From Mycobacterium lacus (GTDB lineage: Bacteria; Actinomycetota; Actinomycetes; Mycobacteriales; Mycobacteriaceae), in the NCBI RefSeq assembly GCF_010731535.1, contig NZ_AP022581.1, positions 2,241,952 to 2,305,951 of the forward strand: a DNA stretch of 64,000 nucleotides, given 5' to 3'. A program made the position numbers and the translations under genes. The notes beneath the pieces were generated by a model. That model did not search any database, was not told the origin of the DNA, and saw only the letters and a program-made list of their open reading frames with translations. This document shows positions 48,149 through 60,240 of the stretch, in pieces. Numbering within the stretch: the first letter of the stretch is position 1; every line of letters starts with the position of its first letter.

Positions 48149-49099
48149 CTACTTCACGGTCGGCAGATCGGGGCTGGACACGTCGTAGGTGCGTCCAGGC
48201 TGCGTCAGCAGCGCGGCCAACTTTTCGGCTTTCTCCTCGGCCCGATCGGTGCTCCCCCAGATCACCACCCGCCCGTCACCCAGCGTGAGCGTGATCGAGG
48301 AGACGGACGGGGCCGCGATCTCGCCAACCTGACCCGCGACCTCGGGACGCAGCGCGAGCAATACTTGCAGCGCGGCCCTGGTCGCCGGGTCACTTGGTCC
48401 GGGATCGTCGACGTCGATGTACGGCAGCGCCGGTGGCGGCGGAGCGGTCGCGAAGTCGACGCCGTCGCGGTCAAAGAGGTGCGGCCCGTCCGGAAAATCC
48501 TTCACTACCACGGGGACTCGCTCGACGATCGTGATCCGCAGCGCCGACGGGTACTGACGTTGCACCCGCGCGCTGGCCACCCGCCGGATCGTGGCCACCC
48601 GGTCGGCGACCTGGTTGGTGTTGATCTGCAGCAGCGGCGTCCCGAGCCGCACCCCGGCCGCGTCGAGGACCTCCTCGCGGGTCACCGCGCCAATCCCGGT
48701 GACGACGATGCTGCGGGCCGACATCGCCGGCGTGAAATAGAGGACCAGCGCGAGTCCGATCCCGACGACGGCCAGGATCACCGTCGCCAGCGCCATCTTC
48801 AGGCCCCGAACAACCCCCCGCGCAGCGCGTTTGGGCTCCGCGACGATACGCCCGCTGGCCCGTCGTTTGGCCTCACGGTGGGCTTGCTCGATCGCGCGGG
48901 CGCGAGCCTGCGCGGCACGACGCTCGGCCCGTTCCCGGCGGGCGCGCCGCCGCGGCCCCTCGAAATCGGTTGCGTCGGCCGGCGTTTGAGCGTCCTGCGC
49001 GACGAGCGGTTCGGTGATGGCGCTGTCCTCGCGGTCACCGGCGTCGCCGGTCACGTCATCAGCCGCCAGCTCGGTCGGGCCGTCGCTCCGCTCGCTCAC
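48149..49099 (-). CDS. ftsQ: Cell division protein FtsQ
   Basis: 316 residues, GTG 49099 overlapping the murC stop (GTGA). An acidic, then Arg-rich cytoplasmic N-terminus (about 1-100; [20 protein letters not shown]), one transmembrane helix ([18 protein letters not shown]), then the extracytoplasmic POTRA domain ([20 protein letters not shown], then [20 protein letters not shown]) and the FtsQ domain. Bitopic divisome protein acting with FtsB/FtsL. About the size of M. tuberculosis FtsQ (314). Confidence 0.95.
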   Translation of the reverse strand: MSERSDGPTELAADDVTGDAGDREDSAITEPLVAQDAQTPADATDFEGPRRRARRERAERRAAQARARAIEQAHREAKRRASGRIVAEPKRAARGVVRGLKMALATVILAVVGIGLALVLYFTPAMSARSIVVTGIGAVTREEVLDAAGVRLGTPLLQINTNQVADRVATIRRVASARVQRQYPSALRITIVERVPVVVKDFPDGPHLFDRDGVDFATAPPPPALPYIDVDDPGPSDPATRAALQVLLALRPEVAGQVGEIAAPSVSSITLTLGDGRVVIWGSTDRAEEKAEKLAALLTQPGRTYDVSSPDLPTVK

Positions 49100-50574
49100 C
49101 GCAGCACCCCCGGGCGGCCGGGCGCGCTGCGGTTCGCGCGTGCCCGCAGCGCGGTGACAATCTCCGGACCCAGCAGGGTCACGTCGCCGGCGCCCATCGT
49201 GACGATCACGTCACCCGGGCCGGCGGCCGCGGCCACCTCCTCGGGGACCGCCGAGAAGTCCGGGAGGTAGCGCACCGGCACGCCGACGTGCTCGGCGACG
49301 CTGGCTCCGCTGATGCCGGCGAGCGGCTGTTCGCGGGCGCCGTAGACATCCAGGACGAACACCTCGTCGGCGGCGCCCAGCGCGCGACCGAATTCGGCGG
49401 CGAAAGCCTTTGTCCGCGAATACAAATGGGGCTGGAACACCACCAGCAACCGACCCCCGCCGCCCTGTTGGAGCACCGTGCGCACCGCCGCCAGGGTCGC
49501 GCTGATCTCCGTCGGATGGTGGGCATAGTCGTCGAACACCCGCACCAGTGAATTCGGGGCCTTGCCCTCTCCAGACGCCCCGACCAGTTCGAAGCGGCGA
49601 CGCACCCCCTCGAAACCGGCCAGCCCGTCGAGCACGTCGTCGGCCGGGGCGCCGATCTCGAGCGCGGCCAGCAGCGCGCCCAGGGCGTTGAGCGCCATGT
49701 GCCGTCCGGGCACCGACAGGCGCATCACGCGTGGGTTCGGCTCACCGGCCAATTGGATGTGGGCGACCGCCTCCGTCCCGTGCTGTTCCCACGACACCAG
49801 CGTGCCGGCCTGGTCTTCACCCGCGGATCCGTACCGCAGCACCCGAATTCCCAGCTCGGCCGTGCGCTGGGCCAGCGCGGCCGCTCCCGGGTCGTCGGTG
49901 CACACCACCAGCGCGCCCCCGGGGGCAAGTCGCTCTACGAAGGAGTCGAACACGCCGACATACGCGTCGGTGCTGCCGTAGAAGTCCAGGTGGTCGGATT
50001 CGACGTTGGTGACTACGGCGACGTCGGGCGTGTACTGCAACAGTGAGCCGTCGCTTTCGTCGGCCTCTGCGACGAAGCAGTCGCCACTGCCGTGGTGGGC
50101 GTTGGTGCCGGCCTCCCCGAGCTCCCCGCCGACGGCGAAGGATGGGTCCCGCCCGCAGTGTTGCAGGGCAACGATGAGCATCGACGTCGTCGTCGTCTTG
50201 CCGTGCGTGCCGGTGACCATCAGCTTGGTGCGCCCGTTCATCAGCCTGGCCAGCGCGACCGGGCGCAATATCACCGGAATGCCGCGGCGGCGGGCCTCCA
50301 CGAGCTCGGGATTGGTCTTGGGGATGGCGGCATGGGTCGTGATGACGGCGGTGGCGCCGCCGGGCAGCAGGTCCAGCGACGAGGCGTCGTGTCCGATCCG
50401 GATCAGCGCGCCCCGGGCCCGCAGCGCGTGCACGCCGCGCGACTCCTTGGCGTCAGACCCGGACACCAGCCCACCCCGGTCCAGCAGGATGCGGGCGATG
50501 CCCGACATCCCGGCTCCCCCGATGCCGACCATGTGCACCCGCCGCAGCTCGGGCGGCAGCTGTTCGGCGTTCAC
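49096..50574 (-). CDS. murC: UDP-N-acetylmuramate--L-alanine ligase MurC
   Basis: Adds the first amino acid to UDP-MurNAc. 492 residues, GTG 50574 overlapping the murG stop. Rossmann N-domain with [17 protein letters not shown] (UDP binding), the ATP loop [14 protein letters not shown], central EADESDGS and [11 protein letters not shown] motifs, and C-domain [12 protein letters not shown]. The complete Mur-ligase set (C, D, E, F) is within this cluster. Intact and in the expected order. Confidence 0.97.
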   Translation of the reverse strand: MNAEQLPPELRRVHMVGIGGAGMSGIARILLDRGGLVSGSDAKESRGVHALRARGALIRIGHDASSLDLLPGGATAVITTHAAIPKTNPELVEARRRGIPVILRPVALARLMNGRTKLMVTGTHGKTTTTSMLIVALQHCGRDPSFAVGGELGEAGTNAHHGSGDCFVAEADESDGSLLQYTPDVAVVTNVESDHLDFYGSTDAYVGVFDSFVERLAPGGALVVCTDDPGAAALAQRTAELGIRVLRYGSAGEDQAGTLVSWEQHGTEAVAHIQLAGEPNPRVMRLSVPGRHMALNALGALLAALEIGAPADDVLDGLAGFEGVRRRFELVGASGEGKAPNSLVRVFDDYAHHPTEISATLAAVRTVLQQGGGGRLLVVFQPHLYSRTKAFAAEFGRALGAADEVFVLDVYGAREQPLAGISGASVAEHVGVPVRYLPDFSAVPEEVAAAAGPGDVIVTMGAGDVTLLGPEIVTALRARANRSAPGRPGVLR

Positions 50575-51776
50575 GCTTTTCCCCCGGCCGCCCGTGCCTG
50601 TCGCGCGATGTCCAGCGCCGCCCGGGCCACCTGGAGTGCCGCATCCCGATGCCCCACCCGCGCGGCGGCCGCCGTCATGGCCGCCAGCCTCATCGGGTCG
50701 GTCAGCAGCCCGGCCACCTCCCGAGCGACCAGACCCGACGTCAGTTCGGCGTCGCCGACCAGCATCCCGCCACCGGCGTTGACCACCGGCAGCGCATTGA
50801 GCCGCTGTTCTCCGTTGCCGATCGGCAGCGGCACGTAGATCGCAGGCAGGCCAACGGCCGACACTTCGGCAACCGTCATCGCCCCGGCCCGGCAGATCAC
50901 CAGATCGGCGGCGGCATACGCTAGGTCCATCCGGTCGAGATAAGGCACCGCGACGTACGGGGGATCACGCCGCTCCGCGGCCCGCAGCTGCAGGACGTTC
51001 TTGGGTCCGTGGGCGTGCAGCACGGCCACGCCCGCCGCGGCCAGGTCGCCGGCGGCCCCCGCGACCGCCCGGTTGAGCGAGACCGCCCCCTGCGAACCGC
51101 CGAACACCAGCAGCACCCGTGCGTCGTCGGCAAAGCCGAAGTGGGCGCGGGCTTCGGCGCGCAACGCCGCGCGGTCCAGTGCGGTGATGGCCGACCGGAC
51201 CGGCACCCCCACCACCTCGGCGCGCCGCAAGCCGCAGTCGGGCACCGCCGACAAGACGCGGTCCGCGGTGCGGGCGCCGATCCGGTTGGCCAGCCCCGCC
51301 TTGGCGTTGGCCTCGTGGATCAGCACCGGAACGCGGCGCCTTGAACGTGGCAGCCCGGGGATCCCGCGGGCGGCGAGGTAGGCCGGCAGCGCGACATAGC
51401 CACCGAAACCGATGACGACGTGGGCGTCGACGTCGTCAAGCACGGCGCGGACCTGCCGGACGGCACGCCACACCCGCCGCGGCAGCCGGGCCAGGTCGCG
51501 GCTGGGTTTGCGCGGCAGCGGCACTGGCGTGATCAGTTCGAGGTGGTAGCCGCGCTCGGGCACCAGCCTGGTCTCCAGCCCGCGCCGGGTGCCCAGCGCG
51601 GTGATGCGGACGCGCGGGTCCAGGACGCTCAGCGCGTCGGCCACGGCCATCGCGGGCTCCACATGGCCGGCCGTACCGCCGCCGGCGAGCACGACCGACA
51701 ACGACCCGCCTGCCTGCCGACCGGACTGGTGGAGAGCCTGAACCCCGCCGGCCGGCTCGCTGACGGTGTCGTTCAC
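50571..51776 (-). CDS. murG: Lipid II synthase MurG (UDP-GlcNAc transferase)
   Basis: Peripheral inner-membrane glycosyltransferase converting lipid I to lipid II. 401 residues. The N-domain G-loop is [20 protein letters not shown]; the second glycine motif is [14 protein letters not shown]; the C-domain has [17 protein letters not shown] and the UDP-GlcNAc pocket [20 protein letters not shown]. It overlaps ftsW by four bases upstream and murC by four downstream. About 25 extra N-terminal residues precede the fold. Confidence 0.97.
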   Translation of the reverse strand: MNDTVSEPAGGVQALHQSGRQAGGSLSVVLAGGGTAGHVEPAMAVADALSVLDPRVRITALGTRRGLETRLVPERGYHLELITPVPLPRKPSRDLARLPRRVWRAVRQVRAVLDDVDAHVVIGFGGYVALPAYLAARGIPGLPRSRRRVPVLIHEANAKAGLANRIGARTADRVLSAVPDCGLRRAEVVGVPVRSAITALDRAALRAEARAHFGFADDARVLLVFGGSQGAVSLNRAVAGAAGDLAAAGVAVLHAHGPKNVLQLRAAERRDPPYVAVPYLDRMDLAYAAADLVICRAGAMTVAEVSAVGLPAIYVPLPIGNGEQRLNALPVVNAGGGMLVGDAELTSGLVAREVAGLLTDPMRLAAMTAAAARVGHRDAALQVARAALDIARQARAAGGKA

Positions 51777-53332
51777 CCGTAACGCTGACCTTCCAATGCG
51801 CGTGCGCGCCCCGTATGACGCGGGCCGGCGTGCCGCTGGCCAGCTCTATGATGCCCTCCCCGCACGGGGGTTGGGGCACCAGACCGGCGCACGGGCCGAT
51901 CGGCCGCGCGGGAAGCCTGCCGCGAGGTCCGCGCAGCGGGCTGCCGCGGCTTGCCCGCCCTCGCCGGTTGCGGGCGAGCCTTGTTGCGGTCTCTCAACGC
52001 CTCCAGGCGGGTCGGCACATACGGCTCGGGCAGCGGCAGCCGCAGCATCCGGTTCACCTTGTCGTCGCGCCCGGCCCGCAGCGCGGCCACCGCCTCGGGC
52101 TCGTGGCGGGCGGCATTGGCCATTATTCCTATCATGAAAAGCGTTGTGGCCGTTGATGTTCCACCCGCGGAGATCAGCGGCAGCTGCAGCCCGGTGACGG
52201 GCAGCACCCCGATCACGTAGCCGATGTTGATGAACGCCTGGCCCAGCACCCACATCGTCGTGGTGGCGGTCAACAGCCGCAGGAACGGATCGGCGGACCG
52301 GCGCGCGATCCGCATCCCGGTGTACGCGAACAACCCGAACAGCCCCAGCATCGCGAGCGCACCGATGAGGCCGAGCTCCTCACCGATGATCGCGAAGATG
52401 AAGTCGTTGTGCGCGTTGGGCAGGTAGTTCCACTTGGCGACGCCCTGGCCGAGACCGTCGCCGAAGATGCCACCGTGGGCCAGCGCGAACTTTGCCTGCC
52501 GCGCCTGGTAGCCGGTGTCTTGAGGATCGTTCTCGGGGTCCAGCCACGAGCGCACCCGGTCGGACCGGTAACCCTCGGACATCGCCAGGACCGCGCCCGA
52601 AACAAAGACGGCCGCCAGCGAGCTGACGAACACGCGCAGCGGCAGCCCGGCATACCACAGCAGGGCCAACAAGATGATGCCCAGTGACACCGTCTGCCCC
52701 AGGTCGGGCTGGGCCACGATGAGCGCCAGCGCGATGACCGCGGCCGGCACCAACGGAATGAGCATCTCGCGCAGGGACGCGCGTTCCATCCGCCGCGCGG
52801 CCAGCAGGTGCGCTCCCCAGATGGCGAACGCGATCTTGGCCAGCTCGGAGGGCTGCATCGAGAGGCCCGCGACCACGAACCACTTCCGCGAGCCGTTGGC
52901 GAGATTGCCGATTCCCGGAATGAGCACGAGTACCAGCAGAATGATCGTGATCGCGAAACCGGAAAACGCGATGCGCCGGATGAACCGCACCGACATCCGC
53001 AACGCGGCATAGCAACCAATCAGGCCGATGATCGTCCACAAGACCTGCTTGCCGAAGATCACCCATGCCGACCCATCGGCGCCGTAGGACCGCACGCCGG
53101 ATGCCGATAGCACCATGATCAGACCCAGCGTGGTCAGCAGCGAGGCGACGGCGATGATCAAGTGAAACGAGGTCATCGGCCGACCCAGCCAGGCCCCGAA
53201 CCGGGTGCGCGGATCGTGTTCGTCGGGTCTGGTCGCAACCTTCGCGCCCTCGGGGGTCGTCTGCCCCGCTTCGGCCTGTTCGGCCGCGGGCGTCTCCTCC
53301 CGGCGCAGCAGCCGGGTCAGCGCGTTACCCAC
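51773..53332 (-). CDS. ftsW: Peptidoglycan polymerase FtsW (SEDS)
   Basis: 519 residues from GTG 53332, overlapping the murD end by 8 bases. Ten transmembrane segments are predictable from residue 55 on; SEDS motifs include [53 protein letters not shown] (with the catalytic-loop Asp) and [13 protein letters not shown]. The long basic, Pro/Arg-rich C-terminal tail (about 110 residues) is typical of mycobacterial FtsW, which binds FtsZ. Works with the pbpB transpeptidase, not in the window. Confidence 0.95.
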   Translation of the reverse strand: MGNALTRLLRREETPAAEQAEAGQTTPEGAKVATRPDEHDPRTRFGAWLGRPMTSFHLIIAVASLLTTLGLIMVLSASGVRSYGADGSAWVIFGKQVLWTIIGLIGCYAALRMSVRFIRRIAFSGFAITIILLVLVLIPGIGNLANGSRKWFVVAGLSMQPSELAKIAFAIWGAHLLAARRMERASLREMLIPLVPAAVIALALIVAQPDLGQTVSLGIILLALLWYAGLPLRVFVSSLAAVFVSGAVLAMSEGYRSDRVRSWLDPENDPQDTGYQARQAKFALAHGGIFGDGLGQGVAKWNYLPNAHNDFIFAIIGEELGLIGALAMLGLFGLFAYTGMRIARRSADPFLRLLTATTTMWVLGQAFINIGYVIGVLPVTGLQLPLISAGGTSTATTLFMIGIMANAARHEPEAVAALRAGRDDKVNRMLRLPLPEPYVPTRLEALRDRNKARPQPARAGKPRQPAARTSRQASRAADRPVRRSGAPTPVRGGHHRAGQRHAGPRHTGRARALEGQRYG

Positions 53333-54791
53333 GCCCGCCTGCCCCGACCGCGGCGCGCACGGCGGACGCGAACGCGTCGCCACGGTCGCCGTAGCCGGTG
53401 AACTGGTCAAACGACGCGCCGGCCGGTGCCAGCAGCACGGTGTCACCGGGCTTGGCCATTTCTCGGGCCGCGGCCACGGCCGCGGTCATCACACGAGCGC
53501 CGAGGGGCTCGCGCGAATTGTCGACTTTTGTCTCATAAGCCTCAGCCGTCGCATGCATCTCAATATCCTCGCCTGTCACAACCTGGACGACGGGGACATC
53601 GGGCGCGTGTCGTGATAACGCCTCGGCAACCTCCGCGCGATCCCGGCCGATCAGCACCGCGCCGACCAGCCGGGGCGCGATTCGCGCGACCTCGGCGTCG
53701 ATCGACGCGCCCTTGAGCAGGCCACCGGCCACCCAGACCACGCGCGGATAGGCCAGCACCGACGCCTCGGCGGCGTGCGGGTTGGTGGCCTTGGAGTCAT
53801 CGACGTAACGGACTCCGTCGGCGACGGCCACCACCTCGGCCCGGTGCCGGCCCACCCGGAACGACGCCACCGCTCCGGCGATCGCCTCGGCGGACACCCC
53901 GACCGAGCGCGCCAGCGCCGCCGCGGCCAGGGCGTCGAGCACGCCGACCGGGCCCGGCACCGGTATCGACGCGACCGGCATCAGGGTCAGCTCGTCGGAG
54001 TCGTCGGAAAAGGCGCGGTCAACCAGGTGGCCGTCGCGCACACCGAGCTCCCCCACCGCGGGTTCGCCGAGGCGGAAGCCGACCCGTATCGGCGCCGCCG
54101 CGGTGCCGAGCAGCGCCGCGGCCCGGCTGTCGTCCAGCCCGGCCACCGCCACCCGGCCGCCCAGCACTCGGGCCTTCGCCGCGGTGTAGGCGCCCATCGT
54201 GGAATGCCAGTCCAGGTGATCCTCGGCGATGTTGAGGACGGCGCCGGCCTCGGGCCGCAGGGACGGCGCCCAGTACAACTGGAAACTGGACAGCTCGACG
54301 GCGAGGATGTCCGCGGGCGCGCCCAGCATGTCGAGCACCGGGCTGCCGATGTTGCCGCACAGCACACTGCGGCGGCCGCCGGCGACCAGCATGGCGTGCA
54401 GCATCGACGTCGTGGTCGTCTTGCCGTTGGTGCCGGTGACGACCAACCATCGCCGCGGCGGCCCGTAGCTGCCCGACGCGTCGAGCCGCCAGGCCAACTC
54501 CACGTCGCCCCAGATGGGCACGCCCGCGGCCGCGGCGGCGGCCAGCACGGGCGTCTCCGGCCGGAAACCGGGACTGGTGACCACCAGGGCGTATTGGGCT
54601 ATGCGTTGTATCGCGACCGCCGGATCCAGCGTCGCCACCCCGCGCTGCACGTACGGGCGCAGCATGGCCGGGTCGTCGTCACACACCGTCGGCGCCGCAC
54701 CAAACCGGGTCAGCGCCGCCCGCACCGCCTGGCCGGTCACCCGGCCACCGGCCACCAACACGGGCGCGCCCGGCGCCAACGGGTCAAGCAC
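53325..54791 (-). CDS. murD: UDP-MurNAc-L-alanine--D-glutamate ligase MurD
   Basis: GTG 54791 gives 488 residues, close to M. tuberculosis (486), and starts one base after the mraY stop; an earlier GTG at 54821 would overlap mraY by 29 bases. N-domain [21 protein letters not shown] loop [18 protein letters not shown], central VELSSFQL and [11 protein letters not shown]-domain [17 protein letters not shown] and [12 protein letters not shown]. Adds D-Glu to the stem peptide. Intact. Confidence 0.96.
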   Translation of the reverse strand: MLDPLAPGAPVLVAGGRVTGQAVRAALTRFGAAPTVCDDDPAMLRPYVQRGVATLDPAVAIQRIAQYALVVTSPGFRPETPVLAAAAAAGVPIWGDVELAWRLDASGSYGPPRRWLVVTGTNGKTTTTSMLHAMLVAGGRRSVLCGNIGSPVLDMLGAPADILAVELSSFQLYWAPSLRPEAGAVLNIAEDHLDWHSTMGAYTAAKARVLGGRVAVAGLDDSRAAALLGTAAAPIRVGFRLGEPAVGELGVRDGHLVDRAFSDDSDELTLMPVASIPVPGPVGVLDALAAAALARSVGVSAEAIAGAVASFRVGRHRAEVVAVADGVRYVDDSKATNPHAAEASVLAYPRVVWVAGGLLKGASIDAEVARIAPRLVGAVLIGRDRAEVAEALSRHAPDVPVVQVVTGEDIEMHATAEAYETKVDNSREPLGARVMTAAVAAAREMAKPGDTVLLAPAGASFDQFTGYGDRGDAFASAVRAAVGAGGRG

Positions 54792-54792
54792 G

Positions 54793-55872
54793 TCAGGCAC
54801 CGATCGTGGCGAGCCACTCACCGTAGAACAGCGCCACTCCCAAACCGCAGGTGATCGCGGTGAGCAGCCAAAAACGGATGATCACCGTGGTTTCGGCCCA
54901 GCCGACCAGCTCGAAGTGGTGGTGAAAGGGCGCCATCCGGAATACCCGGCGTCCGGTGGTCCGGAAGGTCAGGATCTGCAGTACCACCGAGGTGATTTCG
55001 GCGACGAACAGCGAGCCCAGCACGACGGCGAGGATCTCGGTGCGGCTCGTGACGGACAGTCCCGCGATGATGCCGCCCAGCGCGAGCGATCCGGTGTCGC
55101 CCATGAAGATCTTGGCCGGTGCGGCGTTCCACCATAGGAAGCCGATGCACGCGCCCGCGGTCGCGGCGGCGATGAGTGCCAGGTCCAGCGGATCGCGCAC
55201 GTTGTAGCAGCCCAGGCCCGGCGCGGTGACGCACGCGTTGCGGTACTGCCAGAACGTGATCAGCACGTAGGCCGCGGTGACCATTGCCATGCAGCCGGCG
55301 GCCAGTCCGTCCAGGCCGTCGGTGAAGTTGACCGCGTTCGACCAGGCGCTGACGATGACCACGCAGAATAGCACGAACAACGCCGGAGCCAGTGTGACGG
55401 TGGCGATCTCGCGCACGTAGGACAGGTTCGCGCTGCCCGGCACCAGCCCGGCGGGATTGCGGAACTGCAGCACGAGCACCCCGAACAGCACCGCGGCGGT
55501 GATCTGGCCAACGGTCTTGGCGGTCTTGTTCAATCCGAGGTTGCGTGACCTGCGGATCTTGATCAGGTCGTCGAGGAATCCGACGCCAGCCAGCGCGGTG
55601 GCCAGGCCCAGCACCAGCAGACCCGATGCCGATATGCCCTCGCCGTGGAACGCCAGCCCGGCGATATGCGTGCCGAGGTAACCCGCCCAGATGCCGGCCA
55701 ATATGGCCACCCCGCCCATCGACGGCGTGCCGCGTTTGGTGTGGTGGCTCGGCGGGCCATCTTCGCGGATCTGATGGCCGAACCCCTGTTTGGTGAATAA
55801 CCGGATCAGCGCCGGGGTCAACAGGATGGACACGGTCACCGCGATGGCCACGGCGATGAGGATCTGTCTCAC
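54793..55872 (-). CDS. mraY: Phospho-MurNAc-pentapeptide transferase MraY (MurX)
   Basis: Integral membrane enzyme forming lipid I from UDP-MurNAc-pentapeptide and undecaprenyl (decaprenyl) phosphate. 359 residues, about ten transmembrane segments. Conserved cytoplasmic loops: [19 protein letters not shown] (Asp-Asp), [13 protein letters not shown] (Asn, Asp), [13 protein letters not shown] and [12 protein letters not shown] (HHH). GTG 55872 overlaps the murF stop (GTGA). Confidence 0.97.
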   Translation of the reverse strand: MRQILIAVAIAVTVSILLTPALIRLFTKQGFGHQIREDGPPSHHTKRGTPSMGGVAILAGIWAGYLGTHIAGLAFHGEGISASGLLVLGLATALAGVGFLDDLIKIRRSRNLGLNKTAKTVGQITAAVLFGVLVLQFRNPAGLVPGSANLSYVREIATVTLAPALFVLFCVVIVSAWSNAVNFTDGLDGLAAGCMAMVTAAYVLITFWQYRNACVTAPGLGCYNVRDPLDLALIAAATAGACIGFLWWNAAPAKIFMGDTGSLALGGIIAGLSVTSRTEILAVVLGSLFVAEITSVVLQILTFRTTGRRVFRMAPFHHHFELVGWAETTVIIRFWLLTAITCGLGVALFYGEWLATIGA

Positions 55873-57407
55873 GGGCGCGCGCCCCCGCCGTTGATAGGCC
55901 CGTCGGCGACGAGCGCGTCCGCCAATGCCCCCAGCCCGGCCGCGTTGGACGCCTTGACCAGGATCACGTCCCCGGGTTGCACCTCGGCGCGCAACAGCGC
56001 CAGGGCGGCGTCGCCGTTGGCCACGTTGATGGCCCCTTTTTCAGCAGCGGCCCCCCACGAGCCCCACGCCCCTTCCAGGGCCGCTCCGTGGTGCATGGCG
56101 CTCATCGATCTCCCGGTTCCCACGACAACGAGTCGAGACACATCTAAGCGCACCGCCAGCCGGCCGATGCGATCGTGCTCGGTTATCGCGTCGTCGCCGA
56201 GCTCGGCCATCTCCCCCAGCACCGCCCAGCTCCGCCTCGGATGTCGGGCTGGAGAATCCCCGTGGGCGATCCAGGCCAGCGCCCGCAGCCCGGCCCGCAT
56301 CGAGTCGGGGTTGGCGTTGTAGGCGTCGTCGATCACGGTCACCCCGTCAGATCGGGTGGTCACCTGCATCCGGTGCCGCGACACCGGACCCGCGGCGGCG
56401 AGCGCGGACGCCACCTGTTCGATGCTGGCGCCGCAGTGCAGCGCGACGGCAGCCGCGCACAGCGCGTTGGTGACCTGATGGTCGCCGAACACCCCCAGCT
56501 GAACCTCGGTTTGGGCGTCGCCGGCGTGCATGGTGAAACGCGGCCTGGCCAGTTGGTCCAGCGACACCGGGCCGGCCCACACGTCACCGGTGTTGTCGCG
56601 ACGGACGCGGACGACCCGGGCGGCAGTGATGTCAGCCATGGCGGCCACCGTTGGGTCGTCGGCGTTGAGGATGACCACACCGGACGACGGAACAGCTTGC
56701 GGCAGTTCGGCTTTAGTCTGTGCGATGGCCTCCGGTGAGCCAAACTCACCCAGGTGCGCGGTGCCGACGTTGAGCACCACCCCGATCGCCGGCGGGGCGA
56801 TTGCCGCCAACTCGGCAATGTTGCCGGGATGGCGTGCCGACATCTCCAGGATCAGGTAGTCGGTGTCGCGGGTTGCGCGCAGCACGGTCCAGGGATGACC
56901 CAGCTCGTTGTTGAACGATCCCGGCGGGGCCACCACCTCGCCCAGCGTGCCCAGCACCGCGGCCACCAGGTCCTTGGTCGACGTCTTGCCCGACGACCCG
57001 GTGATCCCGACGATGGTCAACCCGCCCGTGACCAGCTCTTCGGCCACCGCCCTGGCCAGCCTGGCCAGCGCGGACAGCACCGCCGCGCCCGACCCGTCGG
57101 TATCGTGCTCGAGCACGCCGGCGGTCTGTGGACCGCGGTCACCCGCGGGCGCGACGACGATGGCGGGAACCCCGACCGGCCGGGCGGCCAAGACGGCGAC
57201 GGCGCCGGCCGCGACCGCCGAGGCCGCATAGTCGTGGCCGTCGGAGTGCGCCCCGGGCAGCGCCAGGAACAAGCCGCCGGGACCAACGGCGCGCGAGTCG
57301 AACTCCACGGTCCCGGTGACGTGGCATTGCGCGGCTTCCTCCGGCGAAATGTCGGCCAGCGTGCCACCCACGATGTCGGCGATCTGAGCAACCGTCAGGT
57401 CGATCAT
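55869..57407 (-). CDS. murF: UDP-MurNAc-tripeptide--D-Ala-D-Ala ligase MurF
   Basis: 512 residues from ATG 57407, overlapping the murE stop by four bases. The N-domain contains [20 protein letters not shown] loop [20 protein letters not shown]; central [15 protein letters not shown] and [13 protein letters not shown]-domain [17 protein letters not shown]. Adds the D-Ala-D-Ala dipeptide, completing the cytoplasmic precursor. Uninterrupted and in the conserved order between murE and mraY. Confidence 0.97.
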   Translation of the reverse strand: MIDLTVAQIADIVGGTLADISPEEAAQCHVTGTVEFDSRAVGPGGLFLALPGAHSDGHDYAASAVAAGAVAVLAARPVGVPAIVVAPAGDRGPQTAGVLEHDTDGSGAAVLSALARLARAVAEELVTGGLTIVGITGSSGKTSTKDLVAAVLGTLGEVVAPPGSFNNELGHPWTVLRATRDTDYLILEMSARHPGNIAELAAIAPPAIGVVLNVGTAHLGEFGSPEAIAQTKAELPQAVPSSGVVILNADDPTVAAMADITAARVVRVRRDNTGDVWAGPVSLDQLARPRFTMHAGDAQTEVQLGVFGDHQVTNALCAAAVALHCGASIEQVASALAAAGPVSRHRMQVTTRSDGVTVIDDAYNANPDSMRAGLRALAWIAHGDSPARHPRRSWAVLGEMAELGDDAITEHDRIGRLAVRLDVSRLVVVGTGRSMSAMHHGAALEGAWGSWGAAAEKGAINVANGDAALALLRAEVQPGDVILVKASNAAGLGALADALVADGPINGGGARP

Positions 57408-59008
57408 CGCCGTGCCTCGATGGCCTCCAGAGCCCGAGCCAGTTCCACCCGGTCGTCGAACGGGCGGACTTCCCCGCCGCCGCGTTGCCCCGTTTCGTGA
57501 CCCTTGCCGGCGACCAGGACCACGTCACCGGGGCCCGCCCAGGCGACCGCATGCCGGATCGCCTCGCGACGGTCGCCAATCTCAACCACCTGCGCGGCAC
57601 CGCCTCCGTGGGCCGCCCCGGTCAGGATGTCGCGGCGGATGGACGCCGGATCCTCCCCCCGCGGATTGTCGTCGGTCACGACGACCAGATCGGCCAGCTC
57701 CGCGGCGATCTCGCCCATCGGCGCCCGCTTGCCGGGGTCGCGCTCGCCACCGGCGCCGAATACGACCGCCAACCTACGGTCCGGCGCTAGCAGCGTGGTC
57801 AGCACCGCGCGCAACGCTTCCGGTTTGTGGGCGTAGTCGACGAGCGCAAGGAAGTCCTGGCCGCAGTCGACCTCCTCCAGCCGCCCGGGGACCCGGACTT
57901 CTCGCAGCCCCACCGCCGCTTGCTCGGGGGACACCCCGATGGCGTCGAGAATCGCCAGTGCGACAAGGCAATTGGCGACGTTGTAGCGGCCCGGCAGCCC
58001 GATGCCGATGCGGTGATGCACGCCGGCGGGGTCTTCGGCAGTAAACTCCAGTCCGCCCGCGCCCATCGGCGCCACGTCGGAGGCGCGCCAGTGCGCGGGC
58101 CGATCGGTGGCGCTGACGGTGATCGCGTCTCCGGCCCTGGCGGCCATGGCGCGCCCGGCCTCGTCGTCGATGCACACCACGGCTGTAGGTGCGCGCACCG
58201 GCGAGTCTGGGTCGAATAGCCGCGCCTTGGCGTCGAAGTAATCCTCCATGCTGGGGTGGAAGTCGAGATGATCGCGCGACAGGTTGGTGAAGGCGCCGAC
58301 CGCGAATTTGGTGCCGTCCACCCGGCCGAGGGTCAGCGCGTGACTGGACACCTCCATGACCACGGTGTCCACCCCGCGTTCTGCCATTGTCGCCAGCATC
58401 GCCTGCAGCGCGGGGGCTTCCGGAGTGGTCAGCGCGCTGGGGATGTCGGCGCCGTCAATGCGCACGCCAATGGTGCCGATGAGCCCGGCAGTCCGCCCGC
58501 CGGCGCGCAGACCGGCCTCGACCAGATACGTGGTGGTGGTCTTGCCGGATGTCCCGGTGATCCCGACGACCCTCATCCGCTCCGACGGCTCTCCATACAC
58601 GGTGGCCGCCAGAGAACCCAGCACCCTGCGGGGCGCAGGGTGCACCAGCACCGGCACGGCCGCGGCGTTTGCACGCATCCCGGCAACCCCGGCGGCGTCG
58701 GTGAGCACCGCGACCGCGCCGCGTTCGATCGCCTCGCCGGCGTACCGCGCCCCGTGCGTCGCCGAGCCGGTCAGCGCGGCGAATAGGTCCCCGGGCCGCG
58801 CATCCTGGGCGCGCAGCGTCACTCCGGTGACCGCCAGGTCGGGAATCGCGGTGGGGTGCTCAGGGCTGCCGGCCAGCGCCGCACCGATCTCAGCCGCCAG
58901 CGCAGGCAGCGGCACGCCCGCGACGGTATTGGGGCGCAAGCCAGTGGGCACCGACTCCACCTGCGTTACCACCTCCATCCGACGCCGGAGATCCCCATGA
59001 TCGGCCAT
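57404..59008 (-). CDS. murE: UDP-MurNAc-L-Ala-D-Glu--meso-diaminopimelate ligase MurE
   Basis: 534 residues (M. tuberculosis 535). ATP loop [53 protein letters not shown]-domain [14 protein letters not shown], and [20 protein letters not shown], whose DNPR motif marks specificity for meso-diaminopimelate. First gene of the mur run here. As in M. tuberculosis, pbpB does not follow directly upstream; other genes intervene. The N-terminal 30 residues vary, so the start is the least certain part. Confidence 0.97.
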   Translation of the reverse strand: MADHGDLRRRMEVVTQVESVPTGLRPNTVAGVPLPALAAEIGAALAGSPEHPTAIPDLAVTGVTLRAQDARPGDLFAALTGSATHGARYAGEAIERGAVAVLTDAAGVAGMRANAAAVPVLVHPAPRRVLGSLAATVYGEPSERMRVVGITGTSGKTTTTYLVEAGLRAGGRTAGLIGTIGVRIDGADIPSALTTPEAPALQAMLATMAERGVDTVVMEVSSHALTLGRVDGTKFAVGAFTNLSRDHLDFHPSMEDYFDAKARLFDPDSPVRAPTAVVCIDDEAGRAMAARAGDAITVSATDRPAHWRASDVAPMGAGGLEFTAEDPAGVHHRIGIGLPGRYNVANCLVALAILDAIGVSPEQAAVGLREVRVPGRLEEVDCGQDFLALVDYAHKPEALRAVLTTLLAPDRRLAVVFGAGGERDPGKRAPMGEIAAELADLVVVTDDNPRGEDPASIRRDILTGAAHGGGAAQVVEIGDRREAIRHAVAWAGPGDVVLVAGKGHETGQRGGGEVRPFDDRVELARALEAIEARR

Positions 59009-59327
59009 GACACCCTACCTAGGCGTGGCGCGCCAGGAGCTTTCCCGGCCTTCCCGGCTTTCCCGCGCCCGCAGCAGGCAGCGTAAATCGAGCCGCTCTT
59101 GGTCGATGCGCGGTGATTGCCCAAGTCGCCGACACGCCGGGCACGGCGCCACACCGCGAATCACCCCTGTGCGGGCGTTACCCGGCAACCCGCGTCACAC
59201 GTCGACGGCAACGGGTACCCCGCGCCGCCAGCCCGACCGGCCGATCTCATCCGTAACGGCGTGAGCGACGTTGGGTGGCGCCCCGCCGTCTCCGACATCG
59301 ATAGCAAACCGTTGGGCTCGTGGTCCA
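59009..59327. other. Region upstream of murE, no gene recognised
   Basis: 319 bases between murE and the MerR-type gene. Contains the murE promoter region. Open frames here lack motifs and ribosome sites. Short CTTTCCCGG/CCTTCCCGG direct repeats occur at 59039-59066. Confidence 0.5.
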
Positions 59328-59690
59328 TCACGATCCCAAACCCTTCCGTTGCTTCCCGGGCCCGGCACGCCGGCGTGCTGCCGGCTTGCGCTTGGCCTTG
59401 AGGTCGGCGTTCAGAAGCTCTAGGGCGGCGTAGTCCGAGACCAGCTGACTGTTTTTGGCTTCCAGGTCCAATATCTGGGCAATGCCAACCAGATTGACGC
59501 CCTGGTCGACGAGTTCGGTGATCCGCTTGAGGCGTTCAAGGTCTTCGTCGCTGTAGCGACGAGTGCCTCCGTCGGTGCGCGACGGAGTCAGCAGCCCCCG
59601 GCGCTCGTAGAGTCGCAACGTCTGCGGCCCAATGCCGGACAACTCCGAAGCCACCGAGATGCCGTAGACGCCGCGTGCCGAACGGGCCAT
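59328..59690 (-). CDS. MerR-family regulator, HspR-like
   Basis: 120 residues from ATG 59690; a longer frame starts at TTG 59720. Winged-helix MerR domain: VYGISVASELSGIGPQTLRL, YERRGLLTPSRTDGGTRRYS, then a dimerisation helix (VNLVGIAQILDLEAKNSQLV) and a basic tail. It resembles HspR, the repressor of heat-shock genes, more than metal-sensing MerR (no cysteines). Divergent from hsp18 with a palindromic, AT-rich gap, which suggests it controls hsp18 and itself. Confidence 0.85.
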   Translation of the reverse strand: MARSARGVYGISVASELSGIGPQTLRLYERRGLLTPSRTDGGTRRYSDEDLERLKRITELVDQGVNLVGIAQILDLEAKNSQLVSDYAALELLNADLKAKRKPAARRRAGPGKQRKGLGS

Positions 59691-59734
59691 CGACTGGTCG
59701 GTCAACCGCCCCCCTTTCAAAGAATCTCGTACTG

Positions 59735-59750
59735 ATACTTGCGCAAGTAT
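59735..59750. promoter_or_regulatory. Palindrome in the regulator-hsp18 gap, probable operator
   Basis: ATACTTGCGCAAGTAT is a perfect 16-base palindrome with a CTTG...CAAG core, like the arms of the HspR HAIR element (CTTGAGT-N7-ACTCAAG) but with shorter spacing. It lies 45 bases from the regulator start and 67 from hsp18. Confidence 0.7.
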
Positions 59751-59774
59751 ACACAGAGTGATATTACAAATCTA

Positions 59775-59792
59775 TATCTATCAACATAGATA
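59775..59792. promoter_or_regulatory. Second inverted repeat before hsp18
   Basis: TATCTAT-CAAC-ATAGATA, perfect 7-base arms, between the palindrome and the strong AGGAGG of hsp18 at 59805-59810. It could form a small hairpin in the hsp18 5' leader or be a second protein site. Very AT-rich for this genome. Confidence 0.55.
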
Positions 59793-59817
59793 ATCTGCAT
59801 GCATAGGAGGTGAAAAC

Positions 59818-60240
59818 GTGGTGCTGATGCGTACAGACCCGTTCCGTGAACTTGACCGATGGACCCAGCAGGTGCTGGGTACGGCCGCCCGGCCAGCGGT
59901 CATGCCGATGGACGCCTGGCGAGAGGACGAGCAGTTCATCGTCGAATTCGACCTGCCTGGGGTGATGCCGGATTCACTCAGTCTGGATGTCGAGCGCAAC
60001 GTGCTCACCGTGCACGCCGAACGCCCCGAGCTTGACCAGAACCGCGAGATGGTATCGGCCGAGCGCCCCCGCGGCGTGTTTAGCCGCCAGCTATTCCTCG
60101 GAGAAAACCTCGACACCGACAAGATCGAGGCCAGCTATCACGACGGCGTGCTGCGGCTCACGATCCCGGTGGCCGAACAGGCCAAGCCCCGCCACATCGA
60201 GATCAGCCGCGACGGCCACCAGGCCGCGATCAACGCCTGA
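59818..60240 (+). CDS. hsp18: Small heat-shock protein, 18 kDa antigen type
   Basis: 140 residues. Strongly similar to the M. leprae 18 kDa antigen: [20 protein letters not shown] at the N-terminus, then [10 protein letters not shown], the alpha-crystallin domain ([29 protein letters not shown]) and [15 protein letters not shown] near the end. A holdase chaperone forming oligomers. GTG 59818 lies 7 bases from AGGAGG; the next codon GTG 59821 matches the M. leprae start. M. tuberculosis has HspX and Acr2 instead of a close copy. Confidence 0.93.
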   Translation: MVLMRTDPFRELDRWTQQVLGTAARPAVMPMDAWREDEQFIVEFDLPGVMPDSLSLDVERNVLTVHAERPELDQNREMVSAERPRGVFSRQLFLGENLDTDKIEASYHDGVLRLTIPVAEQAKPRHIEISRDGHQAAINA

